Assembly (NCBI RefSeq): GCF_011039175.1
Contig: NZ_JAAKEN010000003.1
Location: 1 to 64,000, forward strand
Origin: Slackia sp. ZJ119
GTDB taxonomy: Bacteria; Actinomycetota; Coriobacteriia; Coriobacteriales; Eggerthellaceae
DNA length: 64,000 bases
Direction of reading: 5' to 3'
Position numbers and translations under genes: made by a program. This document shows positions 7,925 through 16,156 of this stretch, in pieces. The notes beneath the pieces are model-generated. The model made no database searches. It saw only the letters and a list, made by a program, of their open reading frames with translations, and had not been told where the DNA came from. Position 1 is the stretch's first letter; every line of letters begins with the position of its first letter.

Positions 7925-8439
7925 GGGTGGCCGTCGTCGGGGGACGCTCCCGCGCAGACTACCTTGTCGGAGTGCTGGCAGGCGAGGGCCATGAGGTCGT
8001 CGCGATCAACAGCGACCGCGCGTACTGCGAATACCTGTCGAACAGGCACGACGTCCGCATTTTCTGCGGAGACGGGACCCGGGGCCGCGTCCTGGAAGAC
8101 GCAGACGTCGACGGCTTCGACGTCGTGGTGGCGCTGACCGGCCGCGATGTGGACAACTTCGCGATATGCCAGCTGGCAAAGCACTGCTTCGACGTGCCTT
8201 TGCAGCTGTGCACGGTTGCGAACCCGGAAAACATCGTCGTGTTCAGGCGCCTGGGCGTAAGCGCCGCAATCAGCGGAACGTACGCCTTGGCAAGAGCCAT
8301 CCAAGACAGCATGAACGAGAGCGCTGCCGCATCGCAGCCGCGGCTTGGGCTGGGCGGCGGGCTTTTCGAGAACATGTCCGACGATCCGCCGTGGCGGGGC
8401 GCTGTCGGAGGCTTCTGGCGCAAGCTCGGAAAGGGCTGA
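7921..8439 (+). CDS. Second TrkA-like potassium regulatory protein
   Basis: 172 aa. The N-terminal VAVVGGRSRADYLVGVL and VVAINSD again outline a Rossmann RCK-N fold, here with GGRSR instead of a canonical GxGxxG, which may alter nucleotide binding. VVALTGRDVDN and FRRLGV are typical later TrkA blocks. A ~35-residue Gly/Trp tail replaces RCK-C. It overlaps the preceding gene by 4 bp and lies 3 bp before trkH. Paired single-RCK proteins (CeoB/CeoC style) are known beside Trk systems in actinobacteria. Confidence 0.87.
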   Translation: MRVAVVGGRSRADYLVGVLAGEGHEVVAINSDRAYCEYLSNRHDVRIFCGDGTRGRVLEDADVDGFDVVVALTGRDVDNFAICQLAKHCFDVPLQLCTVANPENIVVFRRLGVSAAISGTYALARAIQDSMNESAAASQPRLGLGGGLFENMSDDPPWRGAVGGFWRKLGKG

Positions 8440-8442
8440 GAC

Positions 8443-9939
8443 ATGTCAGCCCAGCTCAAAGAAGCGAACCGCCGCGCAACGCAAGCGATGGCCAACGCTG
8501 TCGGCACCTCGGCGATCATCATCGGCGCCGTCGAGCTCGTGCCGGTCTGCATCCTTGTCTGGAGCCCGGAGGACACGCGCCTCGCTCCCAGCTTCATCTT
8601 CCCCGCGCTCTTTCTCATGGCGGCGGGATACGTGCTGCGCTTCGCCAAGGGGGACAAGAGCGCAGGCTATATGCTCGAGCGCAGGGACGCGGCCGCCTGC
8701 ATGCTGGCCGTCTGGCTGGCGGCGATCGTCGCCTACGCGCTGCCCTTCGTCCTCGCCCATGAGCTCGACCCCGTCCAAGCCGTTTTCGAGGCGACGAGCG
8801 GCCTGACGACGACGGGGCTGAGCGTGATGGACCCCGACGAGTGCCCGCGCATGCTTCTGCTCCACAGAAGCCTGATGCACTACCTGGGCGGAGTCGGCCT
8901 CGTGCTCGTTTTGACCTGCATGGTGAGCCGCAGCGGCGGGCTCGGCATGTACAACGTCGAGGGCCACGTCGACCGCCTTTTGCCCGGCACGGCTCGAACG
9001 GCCCGCACCATCTTGGCAATCTATTCGGGCATCATCGCGCTTGGAGCCGTTGCGTACCGAATCCTGGGCATGTCGGCGTTCGACGCGATCAACACCTCGA
9101 TTTCCGCCGTCTCGACAGGCGGGTTCTCGACGCACGTGGAAAGCATCGCTTATTTCGACAGCCGCCCCGTCGAGGCCGTCAGCGCAGTCCTGATGCTTGC
9201 GGGAGCCACGAACTTCCTGCTGCTGTTCCTGCTTCTTCGCGGGAAGGTCGAAAGCTTCGCGCACCACATCGAGACGCGGGTGCTCTTCGGCGTCGTTGCG
9301 GTCGCGAGCGTTGCAATCGCTGCGATTCTCGTGGCGTCGGGTTGTTGCACCGACGCGGCCGATGCGCTGTGGACGGCGTTCTTCCAAACGGTGTCCGCCA
9401 TCACCTCGACCGGGTTCCAGATCGTCCCGTCTTTCGCGGCGCTTCCGTCCGGCATCCTCCTTGTGCTCGTTTCGCTCATGCTCGCCGGGTCGATGGCCGG
9501 CTCGACCTCGGGCGGGATCAAGCTCTACCGCATAGCTGTCTCGTTTTCGGGACTTCTTTGGTCGCTCCAAGAGCGCTACGGGACCAAACATCGCATCTAC
9601 GGCAGGAAGATCAACCGCTTCGGGAAACGTGTGGTCTGCACGGAGACGGAGGTGAGGGAGGCGGCGACGTTCGCGGCAACCTATATCCTGGTGTTCGCGA
9701 TCGGAAGCTTCGCCTTTGCGCTCTGCGGCGCCTCGTTCCAGGAAGCCGTGTTCGACTTCGCTTCATGCTTGGGCAACGCCGGCATCGGTGTCGGGTTTCT
9801 CGGCGCGGGGTCGGGGCCGGTCGAGCTCGGCATCGGCGCGTTCGGGATGCTTCTGGGACGGCTCGAGATCGTGATGGCGTTCATTGGCCTCGCCGCTTTG
9901 CTGGAGCGTGTGAAAAGAAGGGTTGCGCATGGACGTTGA
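8443..9939 (+). CDS. trkH: TrkH-family potassium transporter, membrane subunit
   Basis: 498 aa polytopic membrane protein. Four pore-loop repeats can be read in order: TSGLTTTGLS, ISAVSTGGFS, VSAITSTGFQ and ASCLGNAGIG. Each centres on the Gly of the K+ selectivity filter, as in TrkH/KtrB. It moves K+ inward and is gated by the two TrkA-like proteins encoded just upstream. The ATG at 8443 follows the preceding stop by 3 bp, and its 3' end overlaps the sensor kinase gene. Confidence 0.93.
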   Translation: MSAQLKEANRRATQAMANAVGTSAIIIGAVELVPVCILVWSPEDTRLAPSFIFPALFLMAAGYVLRFAKGDKSAGYMLERRDAAACMLAVWLAAIVAYALPFVLAHELDPVQAVFEATSGLTTTGLSVMDPDECPRMLLLHRSLMHYLGGVGLVLVLTCMVSRSGGLGMYNVEGHVDRLLPGTARTARTILAIYSGIIALGAVAYRILGMSAFDAINTSISAVSTGGFSTHVESIAYFDSRPVEAVSAVLMLAGATNFLLLFLLLRGKVESFAHHIETRVLFGVVAVASVAIAAILVASGCCTDAADALWTAFFQTVSAITSTGFQIVPSFAALPSGILLVLVSLMLAGSMAGSTSGGIKLYRIAVSFSGLLWSLQERYGTKHRIYGRKINRFGKRVVCTETEVREAATFAATYILVFAIGSFAFALCGASFQEAVFDFASCLGNAGIGVGFLGAGSGPVELGIGAFGMLLGRLEIVMAFIGLAALLERVKRRVAHGR

Positions 9940-11398
9940 TCTGAAACTGCTGGGGCGAAACCTTGCGGTGCTTGCCGTGCTGTACCTGGCGGGCATGGCC
10001 GCGGTGTTCGGCTTCTCGGTGCTCGGCGTGAGCACGCTCGTGGCGTTTCCCGTGTTCGTTCTGGGCATCTTGGTTGCAAGCCTCGAGTCCGACTCGGGGT
10101 TTTGGGGTGCGCTTTTGGGCCTGTGCTATCTGCTGTCCTACGACCTTCTCTTCACCGCGCCCCTCTACCAGCTGAAGGTGCTCAACCGAAACGACGTGGC
10201 CGCCCTCGTCATCTTCTTCCTCGTCGTCCTCATCATGAACACCGTCTCGCAGCGCATGCGCAGGCAGGTTTTCATCGCGCAGCGCAACGAGCTTGCGATG
10301 GGCCGGCTCAACAAGCTCAGCGCAAGCCTCATCGACACCACGTCGTCCGAGGCCGCATGCCAGTGCGCCCAGGCGTTCCTCGTGCGCGTGCTCGACCGCG
10401 ACGTGCGCATCCGCCTCGGCGATCCTGGCGCGGATGCGGGACAGGCCGCCCGCGACTGCTACGAGCGCAACTACCCGACGGGCTTCGGGGAGGTCGGCTA
10501 TCGCGGATGCGCGAAGCGCTACCTGCCGCTCGGCGCGAAGGGCGAGGTCTGCGGCGTCGTGGAGATCGACTGCGCTGAGAGCGGCCTCGACGAGGCGAGC
10601 AGCTCGTTTCTCAGCTCGGTGCTGGCCCAGACCATGATCGCGATCGAGCGAAACGACCTTGAGGAAGAGCATCGCGCGAAGCGGATCAAGGCCGAGGGGG
10701 AGAAGTTCAAGACCCTGCTGCTCCAAAGCGTCTCCCACGATCTGCGCACCCCTCTGACCAGCATCGCCGGCAATGCGGACGTGCTGCTCAAGGACGCTCG
10801 GATCGCGCCGGAGACGAGGCGAGAGCTGCTTGGGGCAATTCACGAAGACGCGCTGTGGCTCAACGACATGGTGGAGAACCTGCTGAGCATGTCGCGCGTG
10901 CAGGACGAAGACATCGCCCTGGAGAAGACTCCGGAGATCGTCGACGAGGTCATTGGCACCGCCGTCGGCAAGATGGAGCGGCGCCGGGGCGGCCATCGGC
11001 TGCGCGTCGAGCTGCCCGAGGACATTCTGCTCGTTCCGATGGACGGCGGCCTCGTCTCGCGCGTGCTCATCAACTTGATCGACAACGCGATCCGCCACTC
11101 TTCTCCGACTTCGACCATCGACGTCTCCGCCCGCAAAGACGGTCCGCAGGTGCTGTTCTCCGTCGCCGACGACGGGGGCGGCCTGGGTCCGGGCGACCCG
11201 GCGTGCGTGTTCAGCCGCTTCTATGCGGGCGACCGCGCAGACGGCGGGAGAAAGGGCATGGGGCTGGGCCTGAGCATCTGCAAGGCGATCGTCGAGGCCC
11301 ATGGCGGCACCATACGGGCGTTCAACAACGAGCAGGGCGGAGCGACCTTCGAGTTCGCGCTGCCCCTGGAGGGAGGCTGCGATGACGAAGGCGGATAG
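9929..11398 (+). CDS. Sensor histidine kinase, KdpD C-terminal type (DUF4118)
   Basis: 489 aa. Four transmembrane helices in the first ~105 residues match the DUF4118 membrane module of KdpD. A GAF-like region follows (to ~240), then HisKA with the phospho-acceptor in SVSHDLRTPL (His270) and a HATPase with NLIDNAIRHS, DDGGGLG and GMGLGLS. The N-terminal KdpD sensor and Usp domains (~400 residues in KdpD) are missing. The ATG at 9929 is 6 nt after AGAAGGG and overlaps trkH by 11 bp; a TTG six bases upstream is the alternative. Operon position says it controls this Trk system, not a Kdp ATPase, since no kdpFABC is present. Confidence 0.9.
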   Translation: MDVDLKLLGRNLAVLAVLYLAGMAAVFGFSVLGVSTLVAFPVFVLGILVASLESDSGFWGALLGLCYLLSYDLLFTAPLYQLKVLNRNDVAALVIFFLVVLIMNTVSQRMRRQVFIAQRNELAMGRLNKLSASLIDTTSSEAACQCAQAFLVRVLDRDVRIRLGDPGADAGQAARDCYERNYPTGFGEVGYRGCAKRYLPLGAKGEVCGVVEIDCAESGLDEASSSFLSSVLAQTMIAIERNDLEEEHRAKRIKAEGEKFKTLLLQSVSHDLRTPLTSIAGNADVLLKDARIAPETRRELLGAIHEDALWLNDMVENLLSMSRVQDEDIALEKTPEIVDEVIGTAVGKMERRRGGHRLRVELPEDILLVPMDGGLVSRVLINLIDNAIRHSSPTSTIDVSARKDGPQVLFSVADDGGGLGPGDPACVFSRFYAGDRADGGRKGMGLGLSICKAIVEAHGGTIRAFNNEQGGATFEFALPLEGGCDDEGG

Positions 11399-12074
11399 CA
11401 TCCTGATCATCGAGGACGACCCTGGCATCAGCCGCATGCTCCAAGTGCTGCTCGACTCGGAGGGCTATGCGGTCGCCGTCGCGCGGTCGGGCGGCGTGGG
11501 ACTGTCGCTCGCCCGCGCGAACAACCCCGATCTCATCCTGCTTGACCTGGGGCTTCCTGACTGCAACGGCACTGATCTGCTCGTACGGGGCGACGTGCTT
11601 GCGCAGATCCCGGTCATCGTGGTGACGGCTCGCGGCCAAGAGGACGAGAAGGTGCGCGCCCTCGACGCCGGCGCCGACGACTATGTGGTGAAGCCTTTCG
11701 GCAGCGCAGAGCTTCTGGCACGCATCCGCGCCGCCCTCAGGCGCAGAAGCCGCCCCGAGGAAAGGCCGCCAAAGCGTTACTCGTGGCAGGGCCTTGTGCT
11801 CGACTGCGCGAGCAGGACGGTGAGCGTCGACGGGGAAGAGGTGCATCTCACGCCCCACGAGTACGACCTGTTGGCGGTGCTGGTCGACAACCGCGGCAAG
11901 GCGCTCACGCACCACGCCATCCAGCGCCAGGTGTGGGGGTGCGTTTCGACGGGGAATTTCCAGACCCTGCGCGTCACCATGGCGTCGCTTCGGCGCAAGA
12001 TCAAAGACTGCCCGTCGCACCCCCGCTTCATCAGAACGGAAGTGGGCGTCGGATATCGGTTTCTTGGAGAATAG
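11382..12074 (+). CDS. OmpR/KdpE-family response regulator
   Basis: 230 aa. The receiver domain has the acidic pocket IIEDD (residues 9-13), the phospho-acceptor Asp55 in LILLDLGLPD, and VVTARG and KPF later. The C-terminal winged helix (residues ~130-228) includes LTPHEYDLLAVLV and ends VGVGYRF, typical of OmpR-type DNA-binding domains. It overlaps the kinase gene by 17 bp, and GGAGGGAGG lies just upstream of the ATG at 11382. It probably regulates its own Trk operon in response to K+ or osmotic state. Confidence 0.93.
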   Translation: MTKADSILIIEDDPGISRMLQVLLDSEGYAVAVARSGGVGLSLARANNPDLILLDLGLPDCNGTDLLVRGDVLAQIPVIVVTARGQEDEKVRALDAGADDYVVKPFGSAELLARIRAALRRRSRPEERPPKRYSWQGLVLDCASRTVSVDGEEVHLTPHEYDLLAVLVDNRGKALTHHAIQRQVWGCVSTGNFQTLRVTMASLRRKIKDCPSHPRFIRTEVGVGYRFLGE

Positions 12075-12349
12075 CCTGGTCAGAGGCATTCCGCCCGAAC
12101 CTGATGCGTGGAGACAATGTGGGCGCGGCTTTGCGCAGGGGCTTTTCAAGGACGCGTCCGCGTTGCGGCGAGGTATACTGGCGCCGGCATGGCATGCGCC
12201 TTTCCCTGTGCGAAGGACGCACCGTGCCGGGGCCGTCGGCTGAGATTCCGCGACGGCAGTGCGGGTTTTCCTGGACGAAGGATCTTGTTTGTAGTAACGT
12301 AACAGGTTTGTGAAAGCGAAATCTGTCGTTGCGGACCCGCTGGATCGCC

Positions 12350-12397
12350 TGGCCGTCAACCGGAGGGTTGCAGGTTCGAACCCTGCCCGGGAAGCCA
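12350..12397 (+). pseudogene. Decayed tRNA-Asn remnant (3' half)
   Basis: Positions 12358-12397 match the 3' half of tRNA-Asn (7305-7344) at 36 of 40 bases, including T-arm, acceptor 3' strand and CCA. The T-stem carries a compensatory change (GCAGG/CCTGC instead of GTAGG/CCTAC). The anticodon stem is only partly formed, position 33 is C, and no D-arm or matching 5' acceptor precedes it, so it should not function. The following terminator is also related to that of tRNA-Asn. It marks the right edge of the Trk operon block. Confidence 0.72.
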
Positions 12398-12408
12398 AGA
12401 AAATCCAG

Positions 12409-12428
12409 AAAGCCTGCGAAGGCTTTTT
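12409..12428 (+). terminator. Terminator after the tRNA remnant
   Basis: AAAGCCT and AGGCTTT enclose GCGA, then more T residues. Preceded by TCCAG, as at the tRNA-Asn terminator (7357), so the two are duplicates that have diverged. Confidence 0.75.
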
Positions 12429-12487
12429 CACACCTCCGCTTTTCGAACCGTTTGGATGCAATGACTTTGAAGCCACGGAACAATGCT

Positions 12488-13843
12488 ATGTCCGACGATG
12501 CGGGCGCAGGCGCCCAGGATGCAACCGCCCTTGCAACGCGCGACGTCGCGCTGAAGGGCTCCGAGGCGCGTCCGGTGGTGCTTGTGGTGCACGCCTCGGT
12601 CGGCTCGGGGCATCGCAGCGCCGCCAAGGCCGTCGCCCAGGCGTTCGACCTCATGCAGGCCGAGGTCGCCGCCGTGGGCGCCCCTGCAATCGCCGACGGG
12701 GAGGCGGAGGCCCTGCTGGAGACCGCCGAGGTGCGCGTGCTCGACATCCTCGACTTCGGCCGCCACGTGTTCGACGGCAACAAGGCCGCCACCATGTTCA
12801 CGGGCCCGACCCGGCCGTTCTATGACTTGACCTGGCGCTATACGCTCACGGGACGCCTTTTGTGGGGCGGCGGCACCATCTGGTCGCACCTGATGTACGC
12901 CCCGTTCACCGACTACGTGCGCAAAACGCGCCCCGTGGCGGTCGTGTGCACCCACATCACGGCGGCGAACTCGGCCGTGGCGGCCCGCATGCTCACGGGG
13001 CAGACGTTTCCCATCGTGTGCGTGCCCACCGACTATGAGACCGAAGGGCTGTGGCCCCATGCGTCGTGCGACCTGGTGTGCGTGGCCAGTGAGTCCATGG
13101 CCGAGACGCTGCGTCCGCGCCGCCTTTCCGAGAACCGCATCCTCATCACGGGCATTCCCACGCGCGACGACTTCCGGCACACCTTCGACAACGACCAGAC
13201 GCGCGAAGCGCTCGGGCTGCCGCGCGACAAGAGGGTCGTGCTGGCGCTGGCGGGGGCCTTCCTGCCGCAGCCCTACATCCGCTTTCGCGCCACGCTCGAC
13301 GAGGCCATGCCGTATCTGCACTCTCTCGAAGACGACCTGCATTTCGTGTTCGTGGCGGGCAACGACCGCGAATACGCGGCTCATTTGCGCTCCTACACGG
13401 CCGACCTGGGGCTGAAAAACGTCACGGTCATGGACTACGTGGAGGACATGGCCGCGCTCATGGCAGCGAGCGACCTGGTCATTTGCAAGTCCGGCGGGCT
13501 GACGGTCACGGAATGCCTGTGTGCGCAGACGCCGATGCTGCTGCTGGGCCGCGCCTATGGGCAGGAAAAGGTCAACGTGAACATGCTCACGTCCCAGGGC
13601 GCCGCCATGCACGCCACCACGGCCCGCGAGATGCTCGACTCCCTGCGCCACATCGCCGCCGTGCCGCAAAGCGTCGAGTCGATGGTCATCCACGGGCGCT
13701 TCATCCGACGGCCCGACGCCGCCCGCGACATCGTGAAGGCCACCCTGGATTTGGCGGCGCACCCGAAGGACGCGGGCGACCCGCTCCTTCGCAAACATTT
13801 TCTGCATTTTTACTGGGGCGGCAAGCCGGCCCACATTCGATGA
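12488..13843 (+). CDS. MGDG-synthase/MurG-like glycosyltransferase (GT28)
   Basis: 451 aa. The N-terminal block VLVVHASVGSGHRSAAKAV is the donor-site glycine loop of monogalactosyldiacylglycerol synthases and processive diacylglycerol glucosyltransferases. The C-terminal CKSGGLTVTECLCAQTPM is the GT28 nucleotide-sugar-binding block shared with MurG. It likely adds sugar to a membrane lipid, giving glycolipid or a lipoteichoic-acid anchor. Start choice is uncertain: ATG 12488 has GGAAC 8 nt upstream; ATG 12461, nine codons earlier, is possible. Further upstream the frame enters the tRNA remnant and cannot be coding. The helicase gene follows after 21 bp. Confidence 0.87.
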   Translation: MSDDAGAGAQDATALATRDVALKGSEARPVVLVVHASVGSGHRSAAKAVAQAFDLMQAEVAAVGAPAIADGEAEALLETAEVRVLDILDFGRHVFDGNKAATMFTGPTRPFYDLTWRYTLTGRLLWGGGTIWSHLMYAPFTDYVRKTRPVAVVCTHITAANSAVAARMLTGQTFPIVCVPTDYETEGLWPHASCDLVCVASESMAETLRPRRLSENRILITGIPTRDDFRHTFDNDQTREALGLPRDKRVVLALAGAFLPQPYIRFRATLDEAMPYLHSLEDDLHFVFVAGNDREYAAHLRSYTADLGLKNVTVMDYVEDMAALMAASDLVICKSGGLTVTECLCAQTPMLLLGRAYGQEKVNVNMLTSQGAAMHATTAREMLDSLRHIAAVPQSVESMVIHGRFIRRPDAARDIVKATLDLAAHPKDAGDPLLRKHFLHFYWGGKPAHIR

Positions 13844-13864
13844 TCACACAAGGAGAACCGTTTC

Positions 13865-15400
13865 ATGGAATCATTTGACACGCTCGGCCTGTCGCCGCGG
13901 CTGCTGAAGGCCGTCGGGCGTCTCGGCTACGCCACGCCCACGCCCGTTCAGGCCCAGGCCATTCCGCTGGTGCTCGACGGGCGCGACGTCATCGCCGCCG
14001 CCAAGACCGGCACGGGCAAGACCGCCGCGTTCTCGTTGCCGGCGCTCGACCGCATCCCGCCGCGAAAAGGCAGCCACGGTCCGCTTGTGCTGGCGGTCAC
14101 TCCCACGCGCGAGCTGGCCCAGCAGATCGGGGAGGTGTGCGAAGCTATTGCGAAAGAGACGCACCATCGCGTGCTCACGGTGGTGGGAGGGGTGTCCATC
14201 GGCCCGCAGGAAAAGGCGCTCGCTCGCGGCATCGACGTGCTGGTGGCCACGCCGGGGCGTCTGCTCGACCTGATGAACCAGAAGGCGGTGTCGCTCTCTT
14301 CGGTCGAAATCCTCGTGCTTGACGAGGCGGACCGCATGCTCGACATGGGCTTTTGGCCGTCGGTGAAGCGCATCGTGGCCCAAACGCCCGCTTCGCGCCA
14401 GACGCTTTTGTTCTCGGCGACCATCGACGGGTCCATCGAGCGCACGGTGGGCGCCACGTTGAAGGACCCGGCCCAGGTGGAGATCGCGCATCGCGGCGAG
14501 ACGGCCGACACGGTGGACCAGTACCTCGTGCGCGTGCCGCAGAACGTGAAGCCGGACCTGCTGAAGGCCGTGCTGGCCGAACATGGCGCCGAGCGCGTCA
14601 TCGTGTTCGCCCGCACCCGCTCGCGCGCCGATTCGACGTGCCGTCGGCTGAAGCGGGCGGGCTTTTCGGCCGAGGCCATCCATTCCGACCGCAGCCAAAA
14701 CCAGCGCCGGCGGGCGCTCGACAACTTCGCGGCGGGACGCACCGACATTCTGGTGGCGACCGACGTGCTTGCCCGCGGCATCGACGTGGAAGGCGTGTCG
14801 TACGTGGTGAACTACGATCTGCCGATGCAGCCCGAAGACTACATCCATCGCATCGGGCGCACGGGCCGCGCCGGGTCGAAGGGCTTTTCCGTGTCGTTCG
14901 TGACGCCCGAGACCGAGCCGATGCTGCGCGACATCGAGAAGCTGACGAAGCGCACGCTTGACGAGATGGAGCTGCCCGCCTTTGACCGGGAGGCGGCGAT
15001 ACAGGCGGCCGAAGCGCGTTCGCAGCAGCACGCGGCGCAGCGCGACCCCGAGATCCAGCAGGCGAAGCGCGAAGTCGCAAAGCGGGCGAAGGCGAAAGCG
15101 AAGGCGCGGGAGCGTGCCCAAGGCGAGCGCGGCGCTGCGGCGGGCCGCACGTCGGGGCGCACGAAGCTGCAGGGCGCGGCAGGCTCGGCCGAGCAGCAGC
15201 GCCAGCGCGGCCGGGGCGCGGGCAAGCCGGGCAGGCAAAGCGGCGCGGGCTCGTCCGGGCGGACATCGGCGTCGGCGCAGAAGAAGTCCCAGAAGCCGGC
15301 GGCCGCAGCGGCGGGGAAGTCCGACATGCGGCCGGGCCGGTCGCATCGGGCGGCCGTCGCGAGCCAGCGCAACCGTCCGCAGTCGCGCGGTCGGCGGTAG
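13865..15400 (+). CDS. DEAD-box ATP-dependent RNA helicase (RhlE-like)
   Basis: 511 aa. Motifs run in order: Q-motif region (ATPTPVQAQAIP), AKTGTGKT (I), PTRELA (Ia), TPGR (Ib), DEAD (II), SAT (III), ARGID (V) and HRIGRTGRAG (VI). The last ~130 residues are Arg/Lys/Gly/Ala-rich and probably disordered, an RNA-binding tail common in this group. Role: unwinding RNA during ribosome assembly or mRNA decay. AAGGAGA precedes the ATG. Its TAG stop is the first three bases of a dispersed palindromic repeat. Confidence 0.95.
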   Translation: MESFDTLGLSPRLLKAVGRLGYATPTPVQAQAIPLVLDGRDVIAAAKTGTGKTAAFSLPALDRIPPRKGSHGPLVLAVTPTRELAQQIGEVCEAIAKETHHRVLTVVGGVSIGPQEKALARGIDVLVATPGRLLDLMNQKAVSLSSVEILVLDEADRMLDMGFWPSVKRIVAQTPASRQTLLFSATIDGSIERTVGATLKDPAQVEIAHRGETADTVDQYLVRVPQNVKPDLLKAVLAEHGAERVIVFARTRSRADSTCRRLKRAGFSAEAIHSDRSQNQRRRALDNFAAGRTDILVATDVLARGIDVEGVSYVVNYDLPMQPEDYIHRIGRTGRAGSKGFSVSFVTPETEPMLRDIEKLTKRTLDEMELPAFDREAAIQAAEARSQQHAAQRDPEIQQAKREVAKRAKAKAKARERAQGERGAAAGRTSGRTKLQGAAGSAEQQRQRGRGAGKPGRQSGAGSSGRTSASAQKKSQKPAAAAAGKSDMRPGRSHRAAVASQRNRPQSRGRR

Positions 15401-15423
15401 GGAACGCTGATCAAAGCCGTCAT
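15398..15423 (+). repeat. Dispersed palindromic repeat, end A, at the helicase stop codon
   Basis: TAGGGAACGCTGATCAAAGC followed by CGTCAT matches the copy at 59836 except for one missing A. The TAG is the helicase stop codon. No partner inverted end is obvious downstream, so this is a partial copy. Confidence 0.8.
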
Positions 15424-15624
15424 ATTATGAGTTTGCAGGGCGTGCGTGCGGCGTTCTCGGCGTGTCTTTCGGGCGTCGGCCGCACGGGCCGATTTCTGCA
15501 GAAATGCGGCAGCCTGTTTCGACCGTCGCCGGTTGGGGCAATCGATCCGCTGGGCGATTTTCACATTGTGCGGTCTGCCGGTGCCGGTAGAGTGTTCGCA
15601 GCGTCTACGGAAAGAAAGGATGCT

Positions 15625-15978
15625 ATGAGAATCGCCGTTGCCAGCGACGACCTGAACGTCTCCGCAAACGTCGGACGTTGCACGAGCTACATGTGCTACA
15701 CCGTCGATCGCGGCGTTATCACGCAATGCCAGAATTTCCCCAACCCGTGCCTGCCGCCCGCCTCGACGGCTACGCTTCTGCACAACCTTGGCGTTGACCT
15801 GCTTCTTTCCACTTCTTTGGAAGAGCCTGTCCACCGGGCGTTGCAAGAAGGCGGCGTGGAGGTGGTCACCGGCGCCACCGGCACGGCCCGCAGCGCCGTC
15901 GAAAGCTATCTGGTGCGCTGGCTGCTTGACAGAGACGCCCTCGATTCCGAAGGCGAGGCGCCTGCGGCGCTTTGCTAG
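15625..15978 (+). CDS. NifX/NifB-type FeMo-cofactor-domain small protein
   Basis: 117 aa. MRIAVASDD, VGRCTSYMCYTV and a C-terminal GVEVVTGATG-type ending fit the dinitrogenase iron-molybdenum cofactor family (NifX, NafY, MTH1175-like), small proteins that carry Fe-S or FeMo clusters. Cysteines occur in GRCTSYMC and NPCLPP. AAAGGA precedes the ATG at 15625; the frame extends upstream to 15427 but that part overlaps non-coding repeat sequence. No nitrogenase genes are present, so a general metal or cluster carrier role is more likely. Confidence 0.75.
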   Translation: MRIAVASDDLNVSANVGRCTSYMCYTVDRGVITQCQNFPNPCLPPASTATLLHNLGVDLLLSTSLEEPVHRALQEGGVEVVTGATGTARSAVESYLVRWLLDRDALDSEGEAPAALC

Positions 15979-16014
15979 CGAAGCGGCCCCGCGCCGGTTG
16001 CGCCTTTGTTCTCG

Positions 16015-16033
16015 GGGGCGTTTTCGCCCCTTT
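16015..16033 (+). terminator. Possible terminator of the NifX-like gene
   Basis: GGGGCG and CGCCCC enclose TTTT and are followed by TTTC. Short, so only moderate support. Confidence 0.5.
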
Positions 16034-16156
16034 CTCGCCGCGGTGCAGGCGGCGCCCTCTGTGTTTTTGGCAGACTCCGCGCACCGGCGGCAGTCCTTCG
16101 GGCCGAATGCGTACAATGGAGGTCTATGAGTTGACGCGACCAGGGGAAGGACGGCC

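Noticed and set aside
9929-12074. Naming the kinase and regulator kdpD and kdpE
   Set aside because: The kinase lacks the KdpD N-terminal domains and no kdpFABC genes are present; the operon is a Trk system.
12268-12397. Split or intron-containing tRNA: TTCCTGG near 12268 can pair with the remnant's acceptor strand
   Set aside because: There is no D-arm, the anticodon stem is broken, and a 55-nt insertion does not match any known intron type; chance pairing is more likely.
12329-12487. N-terminal extension of the glycosyltransferase through the tRNA remnant
   Set aside because: The translated part is the tRNA-like and terminator sequence; the glycosyltransferase fold begins after 12488.
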